Shown: positions 1-12,320 of the stretch, piece after piece
How positions within the stretch are numbered: the stretch's first letter is position 1
How the letters are laid out: every line of letters begins with the position of its first letter
Notes under the pieces: model-generated
Database searches by the model: none
Seen by the model: only the letters and a program-made list of their open reading frames with translations
Told to the model about the DNA's origin: nothing
DNA from: Kosakonia oryzae
GTDB lineage: Bacteria > Pseudomonadota > Gammaproteobacteria > Enterobacterales > Enterobacteriaceae
Length of the DNA stretch: 64,000 nucleotides
Direction of reading: 5' to 3'
Assembly: GCF_001658025.2 (NCBI RefSeq)
Contig: NZ_CP014007.2
Span: forward strand, 496,001-560,000
Translations under genes and position numbers: made by a program

Positions 1-1
1 C

Positions 2-1921
2 GCTTTTGTGACGCTGCTGACCGCGTTGGCGATTTTCGTCACGCTGATCGGTTCCTCACTGAGCTTTTATAATGCCATACAAAACAAGGTGGCTAACCGC
101 GTGGCGGCGGTCGCTGCGGTTGTGGATACCCGCCTGATTTCTACCCCTGCCAACCGGCTTTCGCCTCAGCTTGATGAACTGATGGTGCCGCTGGATATCA
201 TTAAAGTTGAGATCAAGCAGGGGAAGAAAACCCTGCTCAGCTATGCGCACAACGGCATCTACCGTCCGGCAGGCAGTAGTTTACAGATCCGTGAATTGTC
301 CGTTCCGGCGCTGAAAAACCCCGGCCTCACGATTTCGCTTATCTACCTGGATCCGATGGCCAACTACTTTCGTTCGCTGGTCAATACGGCGCCGTTGACT
401 GTCGCGATCGGTTTTATGATTGTCATTATCTTTCTTGCTGTGCGCTGGCTGCGTCGTCAGCTTTCCGGACAGGAACTGCTGGAAGGACGGGCGACGCGTA
501 TCCTTAATGGCGAGCGGGGCCCGCAGGTTCGCGGCAGCATCTACGAGTGGCCATCACGCACCAGCAGCGCGCTGGATGTGCTGCTGACAGATATCCAGTT
601 TGCCAGCGATCAGCGCAGCCGGATGGATACGCTGATCCGCTCTTATGCGGCGCAAGATACGCGTACTGGCCTGAACAACCGTCTGTTTTTTGATAATCAA
701 CTGGCGACACTGCTGGAAGATCAGGAAAAAGTCGGTTCGCACGGGGTCGTGATGATGATCCGCCTGCCGGATTTTGATCTCATGCGCGAGAGCTGGGGGC
801 TGACCACGGCGGCGGAAGAGTATTTCTTCACCCTCATCAACTTACTTTCTACTTTTATTATGCGTTACCCTGGCGCGCTGCTCGCACGCTATCATCGCAG
901 CGATTTTGCCGTGTTGTTGCCGCACCGGACATTAAAGGAAGCGGAAAGTATCGCCGGGCAGATCCTGAAATCTGTCGATGGGCTGCCGCACAATAAGGCG
1001 CAGAATCGCGAAGATATTATGCACATCGGCGTTTGTGCATGGCGTAGCGGCCAGTCAACGGAACAAGTGATGGAGCACGCGGAAGCGGCGGCGCGCAATG
1101 CGGTATTGCAGGGTGGTAACAGTTGGTCGGTTTATGATGATTCCTTACCCGAGCAAGGGCGTGGCAATGTGCGCTGGCGGACGCTGATAGAGCAGATGTT
1201 GAGCCGGGGCGGGCCGCGCGTTTATCAGAAACCCGCGGTCAATCGCGATGGGCTGGTGCATCACCGTGAGCTGATGTGTCGTATTTTCGACGGTGAACAA
1301 GAAGTGATCGCCGAAGAATATATGCCGATGGTGCTCCAGTTTGGCCTCTCCGAAGAGTATGACCGCCAGCAGATCACCCGTCTTATTCCCTTCCTGGGAT
1401 TCTGGCCGGAAGAAAATCTGGCGATGCAGGTGACAGTTCAGTCTCTGGTACGCCCGCGTTTTCAACGCTGGCTGCGCGACACATTAATGGAATGCGAAAA
1501 ATCTCAACGTAAACGGATTATTTTTGAACTTGCTGAGGCTGATGTTTGTCAACATATCAGCCGGTTACAGTCGGTGGTGCGATTAATTAACGCTCTGGGC
1601 GCGCGCGTAGCGGTAGTACAGGCGGGTCTGACGTTGGTGAGCACCAGTTGGATTAAAGTGTTGGATGTGGAGTTATTAAAGCTGCATCCGGGACTGGTCA
1701 GGAACATTGAAAAGCGTACCGAAAATCAGTTGCTGGTTCAAAGCCTTGTGGAGGCGTGCAAAGGCACGCGGACACGCGTTTTCGCGACAGGCGTTCGCGC
1801 GCGGGCTGAATGGCAGACGCTGGTGGATCGGGGCGTTGTCGGGGGACAGGGCGATTTTTTCGCGTCTTCTCTACCGCTCGATACCAATGTGAAAAAATAT
1901 TCGCAAAGATATTCGGTTTGA
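2..1921 (+). CDS. csrD: CsrD, degenerate GGDEF/EAL regulator of CsrB/CsrC decay (5' end outside window)
   Basis: CsrD is an inner-membrane protein that targets the regulatory RNAs CsrB and CsrC for RNase E cleavage. The frame is open from base 2, and the residues before the GTG at 8 still match the family N-terminus, so that GTG is internal and a few codons lie upstream of the window. The visible part has a first membrane segment at its very start and a second near residues 130-152. The GGDEF site is degenerate (HRSDF, bases 893-907) and the EAL site reads ELM (bases 1268-1276). Both departures are typical of CsrD and fit a protein that neither makes nor breaks c-di-GMP. It lies just upstream of mreB on the same strand, as in E. 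coli. Confidence 0.96.
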   Translation, partial: AFVTLLTALAIFVTLIGSSLSFYNAIQNKVANRVAAVAAVVDTRLISTPANRLSPQLDELMVPLDIIKVEIKQGKKTLLSYAHNGIYRPAGSSLQIRELSVPALKNPGLTISLIYLDPMANYFRSLVNTAPLTVAIGFMIVIIFLAVRWLRRQLSGQELLEGRATRILNGERGPQVRGSIYEWPSRTSSALDVLLTDIQFASDQRSRMDTLIRSYAAQDTRTGLNNRLFFDNQLATLLEDQEKVGSHGVVMMIRLPDFDLMRESWGLTTAAEEYFFTLINLLSTFIMRYPGALLARYHRSDFAVLLPHRTLKEAESIAGQILKSVDGLPHNKAQNREDIMHIGVCAWRSGQSTEQVMEHAEAAARNAVLQGGNSWSVYDDSLPEQGRGNVRWRTLIEQMLSRGGPRVYQKPAVNRDGLVHHRELMCRIFDGEQEVIAEEYMPMVLQFGLSEEYDRQQITRLIPFLGFWPEENLAMQVTVQSLVRPRFQRWLRDTLMECEKSQRKRIIFELAEADVCQHISRLQSVVRLINALGARVAVVQAGLTLVSTSWIKVLDVELLKLHPGLVRNIEKRTENQLLVQSLVEACKGTRTRVFATGVRARAEWQTLVDRGVVGGQGDFFASSLPLDTNVKKYSQRYSV

Positions 1922-2020
1922 ACTGCTGTTTGAGTCGTTTTCACGTAGAATAATGCGCGCTGTCATTTTTGGGGGTGTGCTTGCCTGCCCGCCGGATTGC
2001 GACAGTAATAAAAAACCGGT

Positions 2021-2050
2021 TTGACCTTTGAATTAACGCAAAAGTAATAC
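2021..2050 (+). promoter_or_regulatory. Candidate sigma-70 promoter for mreBCD, in the 307-bp csrD-mreB gap
   Basis: TTGACC (2021-2026) is followed after 18 bases by TAATAC (2045-2050), a good -35 with a moderate -10, about 180 bases before the mreB start. The rest of the gap (1922-2228) holds no gene. A small hairpin, GCGGAT/ATCCGC with a 5-base loop (2186-2202), sits in the presumed mreB leader. E. coli mreB is reported to have several promoters, so others may be present. Confidence 0.4.
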
Positions 2051-2180
2051 GCTGGAACAGAAGAGTTTTTTCTGCTTCCGGCCGAAGTCGTGTCGTTTTG
2101 CGACAAAGGAAACAAACTGCACTAATTTTCACCGTAGCAGATGATTCTTACGCCTTGTCGCTGCTGCGTGTGGTTGGTAA

Positions 2181-3272
<1,092 letters not shown>

Positions 3273-3279
3273 TCCGCGT

Positions 3280-3311
3280 CAGAACCGGAGTGATATCCCG
3301 CTCCGGTTCTG
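3280..3311 (+). terminator. Hairpin between mreB and mreC, likely partial terminator
   Basis: CAGAACCGGAG (3280-3290) and CTCCGGTTCTG (3301-3311) form a perfect 11-bp stem with a 10-base loop. No T run follows, so complete termination is unlikely. Partial attenuation would give more mreB than mreCD message, as reported for E. coli. Confidence 0.55.
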
Positions 3312-3336
3312 TCTGGCCTGAGAATACGCAAAGCCT

Positions 3337-4335
3337 ATGAAGCCAATTTTTAGCCGTGGCCCGTCGCTACAGATTCGCCTTTTTCTGGCGGTTTTGGTGG
3401 CGCTTGGAGTCATCATCGCCGACAGCCGCCTCGGTACGTTCAGCCAGATCAGAACGTACATGGATACTGCCGTCAGCCCCTTCTATTTTATTTCCAATGG
3501 TCCCCGTGAATTACTCGACAGCGTGTCGCAAACGCTGGCATCGCGCGACCAACTCGAGCTTGAAAACCGGGCATTGCGTCAGGAACTGCTGCTGAAAAAC
3601 AGCGAACTGCTGATGTTAGGGCAGTACAAACAGGAGAACGCGCGCCTGCGTGAACTGCTGGGATCGCCGCTGCGTCAGGATGAGCAGAAAATGGTGACCC
3701 AAGTGATCTCGACGGTAAACGATCCGTACAGCGATCAGGTTGTCATCGATAAGGGCAGCGCGAACGGCGTTTACGAAGGCCAACCGGTGATCAGCGACAA
3801 AGGTGTCGTCGGTCAGGTCGTCGCGGTGGCGAAACTGACCAGCCGCGTGCTGCTGATTTGCGATGCGACGCACGCGTTGCCGATTCAGGTTCTGCGTAAC
3901 GACATCCGCGTGATTGCCGCCGGTAACGGCTGTACCGATGATCTGCAACTGGAACATCTGCCAGCGAACACCGATATTCGCGTGGGCGATGTGCTGGTTA
4001 CCTCCGGTCTTGGCGGTCGTTTCCCTGAAGGATATCCGGTTGCCGTTGTTTCATCGGTGAAACTGGATACGCAGCGTGCGTACACGGTGATTCAGGCGCG
4101 TCCGACGGCGGGCCTGCAACGTTTACGTTACCTGTTGCTGCTGTGGGGCGCAGATCGTAACGGCACCAATCCTCGGACGCCGGAAGATGTGCACCGCGTG
4201 GCGAATGAACGTCTGCTGCAAATGATGCCGCAGGTTCTGCCTTCGCCTGATGTGATGGGGCCGCCTGCGCCGATGCCTGCTCCGGCAACTGGTATTACAC
4301 AGCCGCCGCCGCAACTCTCTCCGGGAGGGCAATAG
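3337..4335 (+). CDS. mreC: MreC, rod-shape scaffold protein
   Basis: MreC is a single-pass inner-membrane protein whose periplasmic part links MreB filaments to the elongasome synthases. The 332-residue product has an N-terminal membrane segment at about residues 12-30, then a coiled coil (about 65-110, with the run [19 protein letters not shown] in its first part), then the two-barrel MreC domain to about residue 270. The C-terminal tail is rich in Pro, Gln and Ala. It is clearly shorter than the E. coli tail (total about 367 residues there), and the difference falls in this low-complexity region only. Its stop overlaps the mreD start by one base (TAGTG), suggesting coupled translation. Confidence 0.97.
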   Translation: MKPIFSRGPSLQIRLFLAVLVALGVIIADSRLGTFSQIRTYMDTAVSPFYFISNGPRELLDSVSQTLASRDQLELENRALRQELLLKNSELLMLGQYKQENARLRELLGSPLRQDEQKMVTQVISTVNDPYSDQVVIDKGSANGVYEGQPVISDKGVVGQVVAVAKLTSRVLLICDATHALPIQVLRNDIRVIAAGNGCTDDLQLEHLPANTDIRVGDVLVTSGLGGRFPEGYPVAVVSSVKLDTQRAYTVIQARPTAGLQRLRYLLLLWGADRNGTNPRTPEDVHRVANERLLQMMPQVLPSPDVMGPPAPMPAPATGITQPPPQLSPGGQ

Positions 4336-4823
4336 TGGCAAGTTACCGTAGCCAGGGGCGCTGGGTTATCTGGCTCTCGTTTTTCATTGCTCTGTTGCTT
4401 CAAATCATGCCCTGGCCGGACGACATTCTTGTTTACCGGCCAAACTGGGTGCTGCTTATTCTGCTTTACTGGATCCTGGCGCTCCCGCACCGCGTAAATG
4501 TCGGTACGGGTTTCGCTATGGGTGCCATACTGGATCTGATTAGCGGATCCACCCTTGGCGTTCGTGCATTGTCATTAAGCATTGTCGCCTATCTGGTTGC
4601 ACTGAAATTTCAGTTATTCCGTAATCTGGCGCTCTGGCAACAGGCGCTGGTGGTAATGTTGTTGTCGCTGGCGACCGAAGTGATTGTTTTCTGGGCTGAG
4701 TTCCTGGTCATTAACGTTTCGTTCAAGCCCGACATTTTCTGGAGCAGCCTCGTAAATGGCGTGCTCTGGCCATGGCTCTTCCTGTTAATGCGTAAGATCC
4801 GCCAGCAGTTTGCGGTGCAATAA
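4335..4823 (+). CDS. mreD: MreD, rod-shape membrane protein
   Basis: MreD is a small polytopic inner-membrane protein of the elongasome that binds MreC and helps activate the RodA-PBP2 synthase. It has 162 residues, the usual length, and about five hydrophobic segments. The GTG start at 4335 shares its first base with the last base of the mreC stop, a typical arrangement for this pair. The gene runs straight on to yhdE 8 bases later, so mreBCD and the downstream genes may share message. Confidence 0.97.
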   Translation: MASYRSQGRWVIWLSFFIALLLQIMPWPDDILVYRPNWVLLILLYWILALPHRVNVGTGFAMGAILDLISGSTLGVRALSLSIVAYLVALKFQLFRNLALWQQALVVMLLSLATEVIVFWAEFLVINVSFKPDIFWSSLVNGVLWPWLFLLMRKIRQQFAVQ

Positions 4824-4831
4824 AGGTTGTT

Positions 4832-5425
4832 ATGACAGATATCTGGCTCGCTTCCGGCTCCCCCCGTCGTCAGGAACTGCTCACCCAATTGGGTGTGGCT
4901 TTCGAACGTATCGTTCCGGGAATTGAAGAACAACGCCAGCCGCAAGAGAGCGCGCAGCAGTACGTTCTGCGCCTTGCGCGTGAGAAGGCGCAGGCGGGCG
5001 TAGCGATGGCACCGCGCGATCTGCCGGTGTTAGGCGCGGACACGATTGTGATATTTAATGGTGAAGTGCTTGAAAAACCGAAAGACTCCTCGCATGCTGC
5101 CAGTATGTTACGTCTGCTTTCCGGGCAAACACACCAGGTGATGACCGCTGTGGCGCTGGCCGATCGCCAGCATCTGCTTGATTGTCTGGTGGAAACAGAA
5201 GTGACCTTCAGAGTGTTATCAGAAAAGGATATTGCCGCCTACGTCGAAAGCAAAGAACCGCTGGATAAAGCCGGCGCGTACGGCATTCAGGGGCTGGGTG
5301 GGTGTTTCGTCAGGAAAATTAACGGTAGTTATCATGCCGTTGTGGGTTTACCGCTGGTGGAAACCTGGGAATTGCTGAGCAATTTTAACGCACTGCGTGA
5401 AGGAAGAGATAATCATGACGGCTGA
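4832..5425 (+). CDS. yhdE: Maf-family dTTP/UTP pyrophosphatase
   Basis: YhdE is a Maf-family nucleoside triphosphate pyrophosphatase. The E. coli protein prefers dTTP, UTP and modified pyrimidine nucleotides, giving it a house-cleaning role. The 197-residue product starts with the family signature [12 protein letters not shown] (about residues 6-17, the phosphate-binding loop). It also has LGADTIV with the conserved Asp near residue 70 and [10 protein letters not shown] near residue 150. It matches E. coli YhdE in length. Its 3' end overlaps the start of rng by 11 bases, as expected for a co-translated pair. Confidence 0.96.
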   Translation: MTDIWLASGSPRRQELLTQLGVAFERIVPGIEEQRQPQESAQQYVLRLAREKAQAGVAMAPRDLPVLGADTIVIFNGEVLEKPKDSSHAASMLRLLSGQTHQVMTAVALADRQHLLDCLVETEVTFRVLSEKDIAAYVESKEPLDKAGAYGIQGLGGCFVRKINGSYHAVVGLPLVETWELLSNFNALREGRDNHDG

Positions 5426-6884
5426 ATTGTTGGTCAACGTTACACCATCGGAAACACGCGTCGCCTATATTGACGGCGGTATTCTTCAGGAAATTCACAT
5501 CGAGCGCGAAGCACGGCGCGGGATAGTAGGCAATATCTACAAAGGTCGGGTCAGCAGGGTACTTCCGGGTATGCAGGCGGCTTTTGTAGATATTGGTCTG
5601 GAAAAGGCGGCGTTTCTACACGCCTCCGACATTATGCCGCACACCGAATGCGTCGCCGGGGAAGAACAGAAAAACTTCACCGTTCGCGATATCTCCGAAC
5701 TGGTTCGCCAGGGGCAGGATCTGATGGTGCAGGTGGTCAAAGATCCGCTCGGCACCAAAGGCGCGCGCCTCACCACAGATATTACGCTGCCGTCCCGTTA
5801 TCTGGTGTTTATGCCGGGTGCGGCGCACGTTGGCGTTTCCCAGCGTATTGAAAGTGAAGCCGAGCGCGAGCGCCTGAAGCAGGTCGTCGCCAGTTACTGC
5901 GATGAGCAGGGCGGCTTTATTATTCGTACTGCCGCCGAAGGCGTGTGCGAAGAGGATCTCGCGTCTGATGCCGCTTATCTTAAGCGTGTCTGGACAAAAG
6001 TGATGGAGCGCAAGAAGCGCCAACAGACGCGCTGCAAGCTCTACGGCGAACTGGCGCTGGCGCAGCGCGTACTGCGCGATTTTGCCGACGCGCATCTGGA
6101 TCGTATCCGCGTTGATTCACGGCTGACCTTTGAGGCGCTGCTTGAGTTTACGGCCGAATACATTCCGGAAATGACCAGCAAACTGGAACATTACAGCGGT
6201 CGTCAGCCGATCTTCGATCTCTACGATGTGGAAAATGAAATTCAGCGCGCGCTGGAGCGTAAGGTCGAACTGAAATCGGGCGGCTATCTGATCATCGATC
6301 AAACCGAAGCGATGACCACTGTCGATATTAATACCGGCGCATTTGTCGGTCATCGCAACCTCGATGACACCATCTTCAATACCAATATCGAAGCCACTCA
6401 GGCGATCGCCCGCCAGCTACGGTTACGTAACCTTGGCGGCATTATCATTATTGATTTTATTGATATGAATAATGAGGATCACCGCCGCCGCGTGCTGCAT
6501 TCGCTGGAGCAGGCGCTGAGCAAAGATCGGGTAAAAACCAGTATCAACGGTTTTTCCCAGCTTGGGCTGGTAGAGATGACCCGCAAACGCACGCGCGAGA
6601 GCGTGGAGCATGTCCTGTGCAACGAATGTCCCACCTGTCATGGCCGTGGAACGGTGAAAACCGTGGAAACCGTGTGCTATGAGATCATGCGCGAGATCGT
6701 CCGCGTCCACCATGCCTACGATTCCGATCGCTTCCTGGTCTATGCTTCACCTGCGGTAGCGGAAACCCTGAAAGGCGAAGAGTCGCACGCGCTGGCCGAG
6801 GTGGAAATCTTCGTCGGCAAGCAGGTAAAAGTGCAAATCGAGCCGCTCTATAATCAGGAGCAGTTTGACGTAGTCATGATGTAA
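5415..6884 (+). CDS. rng: Ribonuclease G
   Basis: RNase G is an endoribonuclease of the RNase E/G family that matures the 5' end of 16S rRNA and cleaves some mRNAs such as adhE. The ATG at 5415 gives 489 residues starting MTAELLVNV, the family N-terminus. An upstream codon at 5397 adds six unsupported residues. An S1 domain lies at about 39-128. The catalytic metal ligands are Asp304 (TTVDINTG) and Asp347 ([10 protein letters not shown]). The zinc-link motif [11 protein letters not shown] follows near residue 404. There is no C-terminal degradosome scaffold, which separates it from RNase E. Confidence 0.97.
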   Translation: MTAELLVNVTPSETRVAYIDGGILQEIHIEREARRGIVGNIYKGRVSRVLPGMQAAFVDIGLEKAAFLHASDIMPHTECVAGEEQKNFTVRDISELVRQGQDLMVQVVKDPLGTKGARLTTDITLPSRYLVFMPGAAHVGVSQRIESEAERERLKQVVASYCDEQGGFIIRTAAEGVCEEDLASDAAYLKRVWTKVMERKKRQQTRCKLYGELALAQRVLRDFADAHLDRIRVDSRLTFEALLEFTAEYIPEMTSKLEHYSGRQPIFDLYDVENEIQRALERKVELKSGGYLIIDQTEAMTTVDINTGAFVGHRNLDDTIFNTNIEATQAIARQLRLRNLGGIIIIDFIDMNNEDHRRRVLHSLEQALSKDRVKTSINGFSQLGLVEMTRKRTRESVEHVLCNECPTCHGRGTVKTVETVCYEIMREIVRVHHAYDSDRFLVYASPAVAETLKGEESHALAEVEIFVGKQVKVQIEPLYNQEQFDVVMM

Positions 6885-6938
6885 TACGCAGCGTGCTGCG
6901 ACACAAGCGGGTCTGATTGGGTTGACAAGGAGAGAGGC

Positions 6939-9900
6939 GTGAGGCGACTGCCGGGGATATTGCTGCTTACAGGGGCGACGCTGATTGTTATCGCGGCGCT
7001 GCTGGTGAGCGGTTTGCGCCTGGTGTTGCCGCACCTGGATAACTGGCGCGAGGAGATCCTGACGCGCATCACGGCGCAAACCGGCATTCCGGTTTCGGCC
7101 AGCCAGTTGCAGGCGCGCTGGGAGAATTTCGGCCCTGAGCTGGAAGTGCGCGATATCCAGGCCCGCCTGAATGATGGCGGCGATCTTTCCGTTAAGCGCG
7201 TGACGCTGGCGCTGGATGTCTGGCAGAGCCTGCTGCACCTGCGCTGGCAGTTCCGTAATCTCACCTTTTATCAACTGGTCGCGCGCACTAATACGCCGTT
7301 GCAACGGAATGACAACGGTGAGCCGATTGCCAGCGATCGCATCAGCGATCTCTTCTTACGCCAGTTCGATCATTTCGATCTCCGCGACAGCCGCATCAGC
7401 TTTCTGACACTTTCCGGCCAACGCGCCGAACTGGCGATCCCGCAGCTTACCTGGCTTAATGGCAACGATCGGCACCGCGCTGAGGGGCAAGTCAGTCTCT
7501 CGAGCCTGACCGGGCAGCACGGTGTGATGCAGGTTCGGATGGATCTCCGCGACGACAACGGACTGCTGAATAATGGCCGTGTCTGGCTGCAAGCCGATGA
7601 TATTGATGTGAAACCGTGGCTCGGCACGTGGATGCAGGACAATGTGGCGCTCGATTCTGCCCGTTTTAGCCTTGAGGGCTGGATGACGCTGAATAAAGGC
7701 GTGGTGGAAAGCGGCGATGCGTGGCTGAAAAAAGGCGGCGCAAGCTGGCAGGGAGAGCAGGCAACCACCCACCGTTTGACGGTCGATAACCTGACCGTCC
7801 ATGTTTCCCGGCAACAGCAAGGCTGGCAGTTTGATGTGCCGGTAACACGTATCGCTATTGATGACCGCGCATGGCCGCAGGGCGCGCTGAGTTTCGCCTG
7901 GGTTCCGGCGCAGGAAGCAAGTGAGGTGAACGGCGTTCGCAGCGATGAATTACGCGTTCGCGCCAACAACCTTGAGCTGAGCGGGCTGGAAGGGCTGCTG
8001 CCGATTGCGCAGAAGATCTCGCCGTCCCTGTACGACATCTGGCGCACCATGCAACCGGAAGGTTCGCTGGAGCAACTGGCGTTGGATATCCCGCTGCAGG
8101 CAGCCGACAAAACGCGTTTCCAGGCACAGTGGAAAGATATCCGCTGGAAACAGTGGCAATTGTTGCCGGGGGTTGAACATTTCAGCGGCAAGCTGGAAGG
8201 CAGCCTCGCTGACGGGCGCTTAACGGGCGCAGTGACACAGGCGAAAATGCCGTACATCGGCGTGTTCCCGGCGCCGCTGGAGATTGAGAAAGCGGATGCC
8301 ACGCTGAACTGGCAGAAGAACGAACATGGCTTCCAGCTTGATGGGCGTAACATTGATGTGCAGGCGAACGCGCTACATGCCCACGGTGGTTTCCGTTATC
8401 TCCAGCCGCAGGATGATGAACCTTGGCTTGGCATTCTGGCGGGGATCGATGTTTCCGACGCCGGGCAGTCCTGGCGCTACTTCCCACAAAACCTGATGGG
8501 CAAAGCGCTGGTGTCGTATCTCAGCGCCGCCATTAAAGGCGGCCAGGCGCATGATGCCACGCTGGTGTACGGCGGCAACCCGCACTTATTCCCCTATAAG
8601 CACAATGAAGGTCAGTTTGAAGTGCTGGTGCCGCTGCGCAATGCGACCTTTGCTTTTCAGCCTGACTGGCCGGCGCTGCAAAAGCTGGATATCGAGCTGG
8701 ATTTCCTCAATGACGGTCTGTGGATGAAAAGCGATAAGGCGGCTCTCGGCGGTGTGACCGCCAGCAATCTGAACGCGGTTATTCCTGATTACGAAAAAGA
8801 GAAGCTGCTGATTGATGCCGATATTAACGGTCCGGGCAAAGCCGTTGGCCCCTATTTCAAAGAGACGCCGCTGCACGATACGTTGGCCAGCGCGCTGGAT
8901 GAACTGCAACTTGATGGTGATGTAAGCGCTCGCTTACATCTTGATATTCCTCTGGATGGCGAGATGACCGTCGCCAAAGGCGATGTGGCGCTACGTAACA
9001 ACAGTTTGTTTATCAAGCCGCTCAACAGCACGCTGAAAAACCTCAGCGGCAAATTCAGTTTCGATAACGGCACCCTGAAGAGCGAGCCGTTACAAGCAAC
9101 CTGGTTTAATCAGCCGCTGAACCTCGATTTTTCCACCACCGAAGGCGATAAAGCGTACCAGGTTGCGGTCAATCTCAATGGCAACTGGCAGCCAGCGCGC
9201 ACGGGCGTATTACCCGCACAACTTGAGTCTGCGCTCGGCGGCAGCGTGGCGTGGAAAGGGGATGTTGGCATTGAGCTGCCGCATCGCGGCGGTGCGACCT
9301 ACAAGGTCAATATTGATGGCGATCTGAGTAACATTGCCAGCACCTTGCCGCCGCCGCTGGATAAAGCCGCAGGTAAAGCGCTGCCGGTAAAACTAAAAGT
9401 GGATGGCGATCTGCGTAGCTTTACGCTGACCGGCAACGCCGGTAGCAATAATCACTTCAATAGCCGCTGGCTGCTTAACAACAAACTCACGCTCGATCGT
9501 GGGATCTGGACGTCGGATAGCCGCACCCTTCCGCCATTGCCGGAACAGGCCGGGCTGGAGCTGAATCTCCCCGCGATGAACGGCGCGCAGTGGCTGGCGC
9601 TGTTCCGCCAGGGGGTGGCGAATAATGTCAGCAATTCAACGAGTTTCCCTTCCAGCATCACGTTACGTACGCCAGCGCTGACGCTGGGCGGGCAGCAGTG
9701 GAATAACCTGAGTATCGTTTCACAGCCGCAGCTTTCCGGATCGACCATTGAAGCGCAGGCGCGGGAAATTAGCGGTACGCTGACGCTGCATGATAATGCG
9801 CCGTGGCAGGCGGCCATTCGTTACCTCTATTACAATCCGTCGAATACGCAGCCAAATGATGATGATATTTCGTCGCCGTCGACGTTGCTGCGTGGCAAAA

Positions 9901-10751
9901 CCCGTATTGATTTTACCGGCTGGCCGGATTTGCAGTTGCGCTGTGCTGAATGCTGGCTGTGGGGGCAAAAATATGGCCGCATCGACGGTGATTTTTCGAT
10001 CAACGGCGATACGATGACGTTGGCAAACGGCCTGGTGGACAGCGGCACCGCGCGTCTGACGGCAGACGGCGAATGGGTGAACCGGGAGGGAGCGGAACGC
10101 ACATCGCTGAAAGGCGTGCTGCGCGGTGAGAAACTCGATGCGGCAATGAGTTTCTTTGGCGTGCCGACGCCGGTTCGTGGCTCCTCTTTCGATATTAATT
10201 ATGACCTGCACTGGCGTAGCCCGCCGTGGCAGCCGCAGGAAGAGTCGTTGAACGGCATTCTGCGTACGCGGCTGGGGAAAGGGCAGATCACCGATATCAG
10301 CACCGGTCATGCGGGTCAGGTGCTGCGCCTGTTCAGCGTCGATGCGCTGCTGCGCAAACTGCGCTTCGATTTTAGCGATACCTTCAGCAGTGAAGGGTTC
10401 TGGTTTGATTCGATCCGCAGCACCGCATGGATCAAAGATGGCGTATTGCACAGCGACGATACGCTGGTTGACGGGCTGGAAGCGGATATCGCGATGAAAG
10501 GTTCGGTCGATCTGGTGCGTCGCGAGCTGGATGTTGAAGCGGTCGTGGCACCGGAAATTTCGGCGACCGTAGGTGTGGCGGCCGCTTTCGCCGTCAACCC
10601 GATCGTAGGCGCGGCCGTGTTTGCCGCCAGTAAAGTGCTGGGGCCGCTATGGAATAAAGTCTCTATTCTGCGCTACCGCATTACTGGCCCGGTCGATCAG
10701 CCGCAGATTAACGAAGTCCTGCGCCAGCCGCGTACGGACAAAACGCAATGA
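6939..10751 (+). CDS. yhdP: YhdP, AsmA-like phospholipid transport protein
   Basis: YhdP is a very long inner-membrane-anchored periplasmic protein of the AsmA/VPS13-like bridge family. In E. coli, TamB, YhdP and YdbH carry phospholipids toward the outer membrane. The 1270-residue product begins from GTG with MRRLPG, then one membrane helix (about 5-27), then a long beta-rich body. Family blocks include NDGLWMKSDKAALGG mid-protein and the conserved C-terminal stretch with ISATVGVAAAFAVNPIVG. The length is within a few residues of E. coli. It lies 54 bases after rng and precedes tldD. Confidence 0.95.
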   Translation: MRRLPGILLLTGATLIVIAALLVSGLRLVLPHLDNWREEILTRITAQTGIPVSASQLQARWENFGPELEVRDIQARLNDGGDLSVKRVTLALDVWQSLLHLRWQFRNLTFYQLVARTNTPLQRNDNGEPIASDRISDLFLRQFDHFDLRDSRISFLTLSGQRAELAIPQLTWLNGNDRHRAEGQVSLSSLTGQHGVMQVRMDLRDDNGLLNNGRVWLQADDIDVKPWLGTWMQDNVALDSARFSLEGWMTLNKGVVESGDAWLKKGGASWQGEQATTHRLTVDNLTVHVSRQQQGWQFDVPVTRIAIDDRAWPQGALSFAWVPAQEASEVNGVRSDELRVRANNLELSGLEGLLPIAQKISPSLYDIWRTMQPEGSLEQLALDIPLQAADKTRFQAQWKDIRWKQWQLLPGVEHFSGKLEGSLADGRLTGAVTQAKMPYIGVFPAPLEIEKADATLNWQKNEHGFQLDGRNIDVQANALHAHGGFRYLQPQDDEPWLGILAGIDVSDAGQSWRYFPQNLMGKALVSYLSAAIKGGQAHDATLVYGGNPHLFPYKHNEGQFEVLVPLRNATFAFQPDWPALQKLDIELDFLNDGLWMKSDKAALGGVTASNLNAVIPDYEKEKLLIDADINGPGKAVGPYFKETPLHDTLASALDELQLDGDVSARLHLDIPLDGEMTVAKGDVALRNNSLFIKPLNSTLKNLSGKFSFDNGTLKSEPLQATWFNQPLNLDFSTTEGDKAYQVAVNLNGNWQPARTGVLPAQLESALGGSVAWKGDVGIELPHRGGATYKVNIDGDLSNIASTLPPPLDKAAGKALPVKLKVDGDLRSFTLTGNAGSNNHFNSRWLLNNKLTLDRGIWTSDSRTLPPLPEQAGLELNLPAMNGAQWLALFRQGVANNVSNSTSFPSSITLRTPALTLGGQQWNNLSIVSQPQLSGSTIEAQAREISGTLTLHDNAPWQAAIRYLYYNPSNTQPNDDDISSPSTLLRGKTRIDFTGWPDLQLRCAECWLWGQKYGRIDGDFSINGDTMTLANGLVDSGTARLTADGEWVNREGAERTSLKGVLRGEKLDAAMSFFGVPTPVRGSSFDINYDLHWRSPPWQPQEESLNGILRTRLGKGQITDISTGHAGQVLRLFSVDALLRKLRFDFSDTFSSEGFWFDSIRSTAWIKDGVLHSDDTLVDGLEADIAMKGSVDLVRRELDVEAVVAPEISATVGVAAAFAVNPIVGAAVFAASKVLGPLWNKVSILRYRITGPVDQPQINEVLRQPRTDKTQ

Positions 10752-10829
10752 TTTGACGGCATCGGCGAATTGCCTCAAGCTCCTTGTATCGCTTTTTTTA
10801 TTGCCCGATGTGGCGGCAACGATGAGTAA

Positions 10830-12281
<1,452 letters not shown>

Positions 12282-12288
12282 TCGTTAA

Positions 12289-12314
12289 AATCCTCTCCCT
12301 GCGGGGAGAGGATT
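12289..12314. terminator. Symmetric hairpin between tldD and aaeR
   Basis: AATCCTCTCCC (12289-12299) pairs perfectly with GGGAGAGGATT (12304-12314) around a 4-base loop. It sits between two convergent genes, so it can act for both. It lacks a clear T run. A similar CCCTTTCCC/GGGAGAGGG hairpin lies after zapE (25748-25774). Confidence 0.6.
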
Positions 12315-12320
12315 ATCCGC

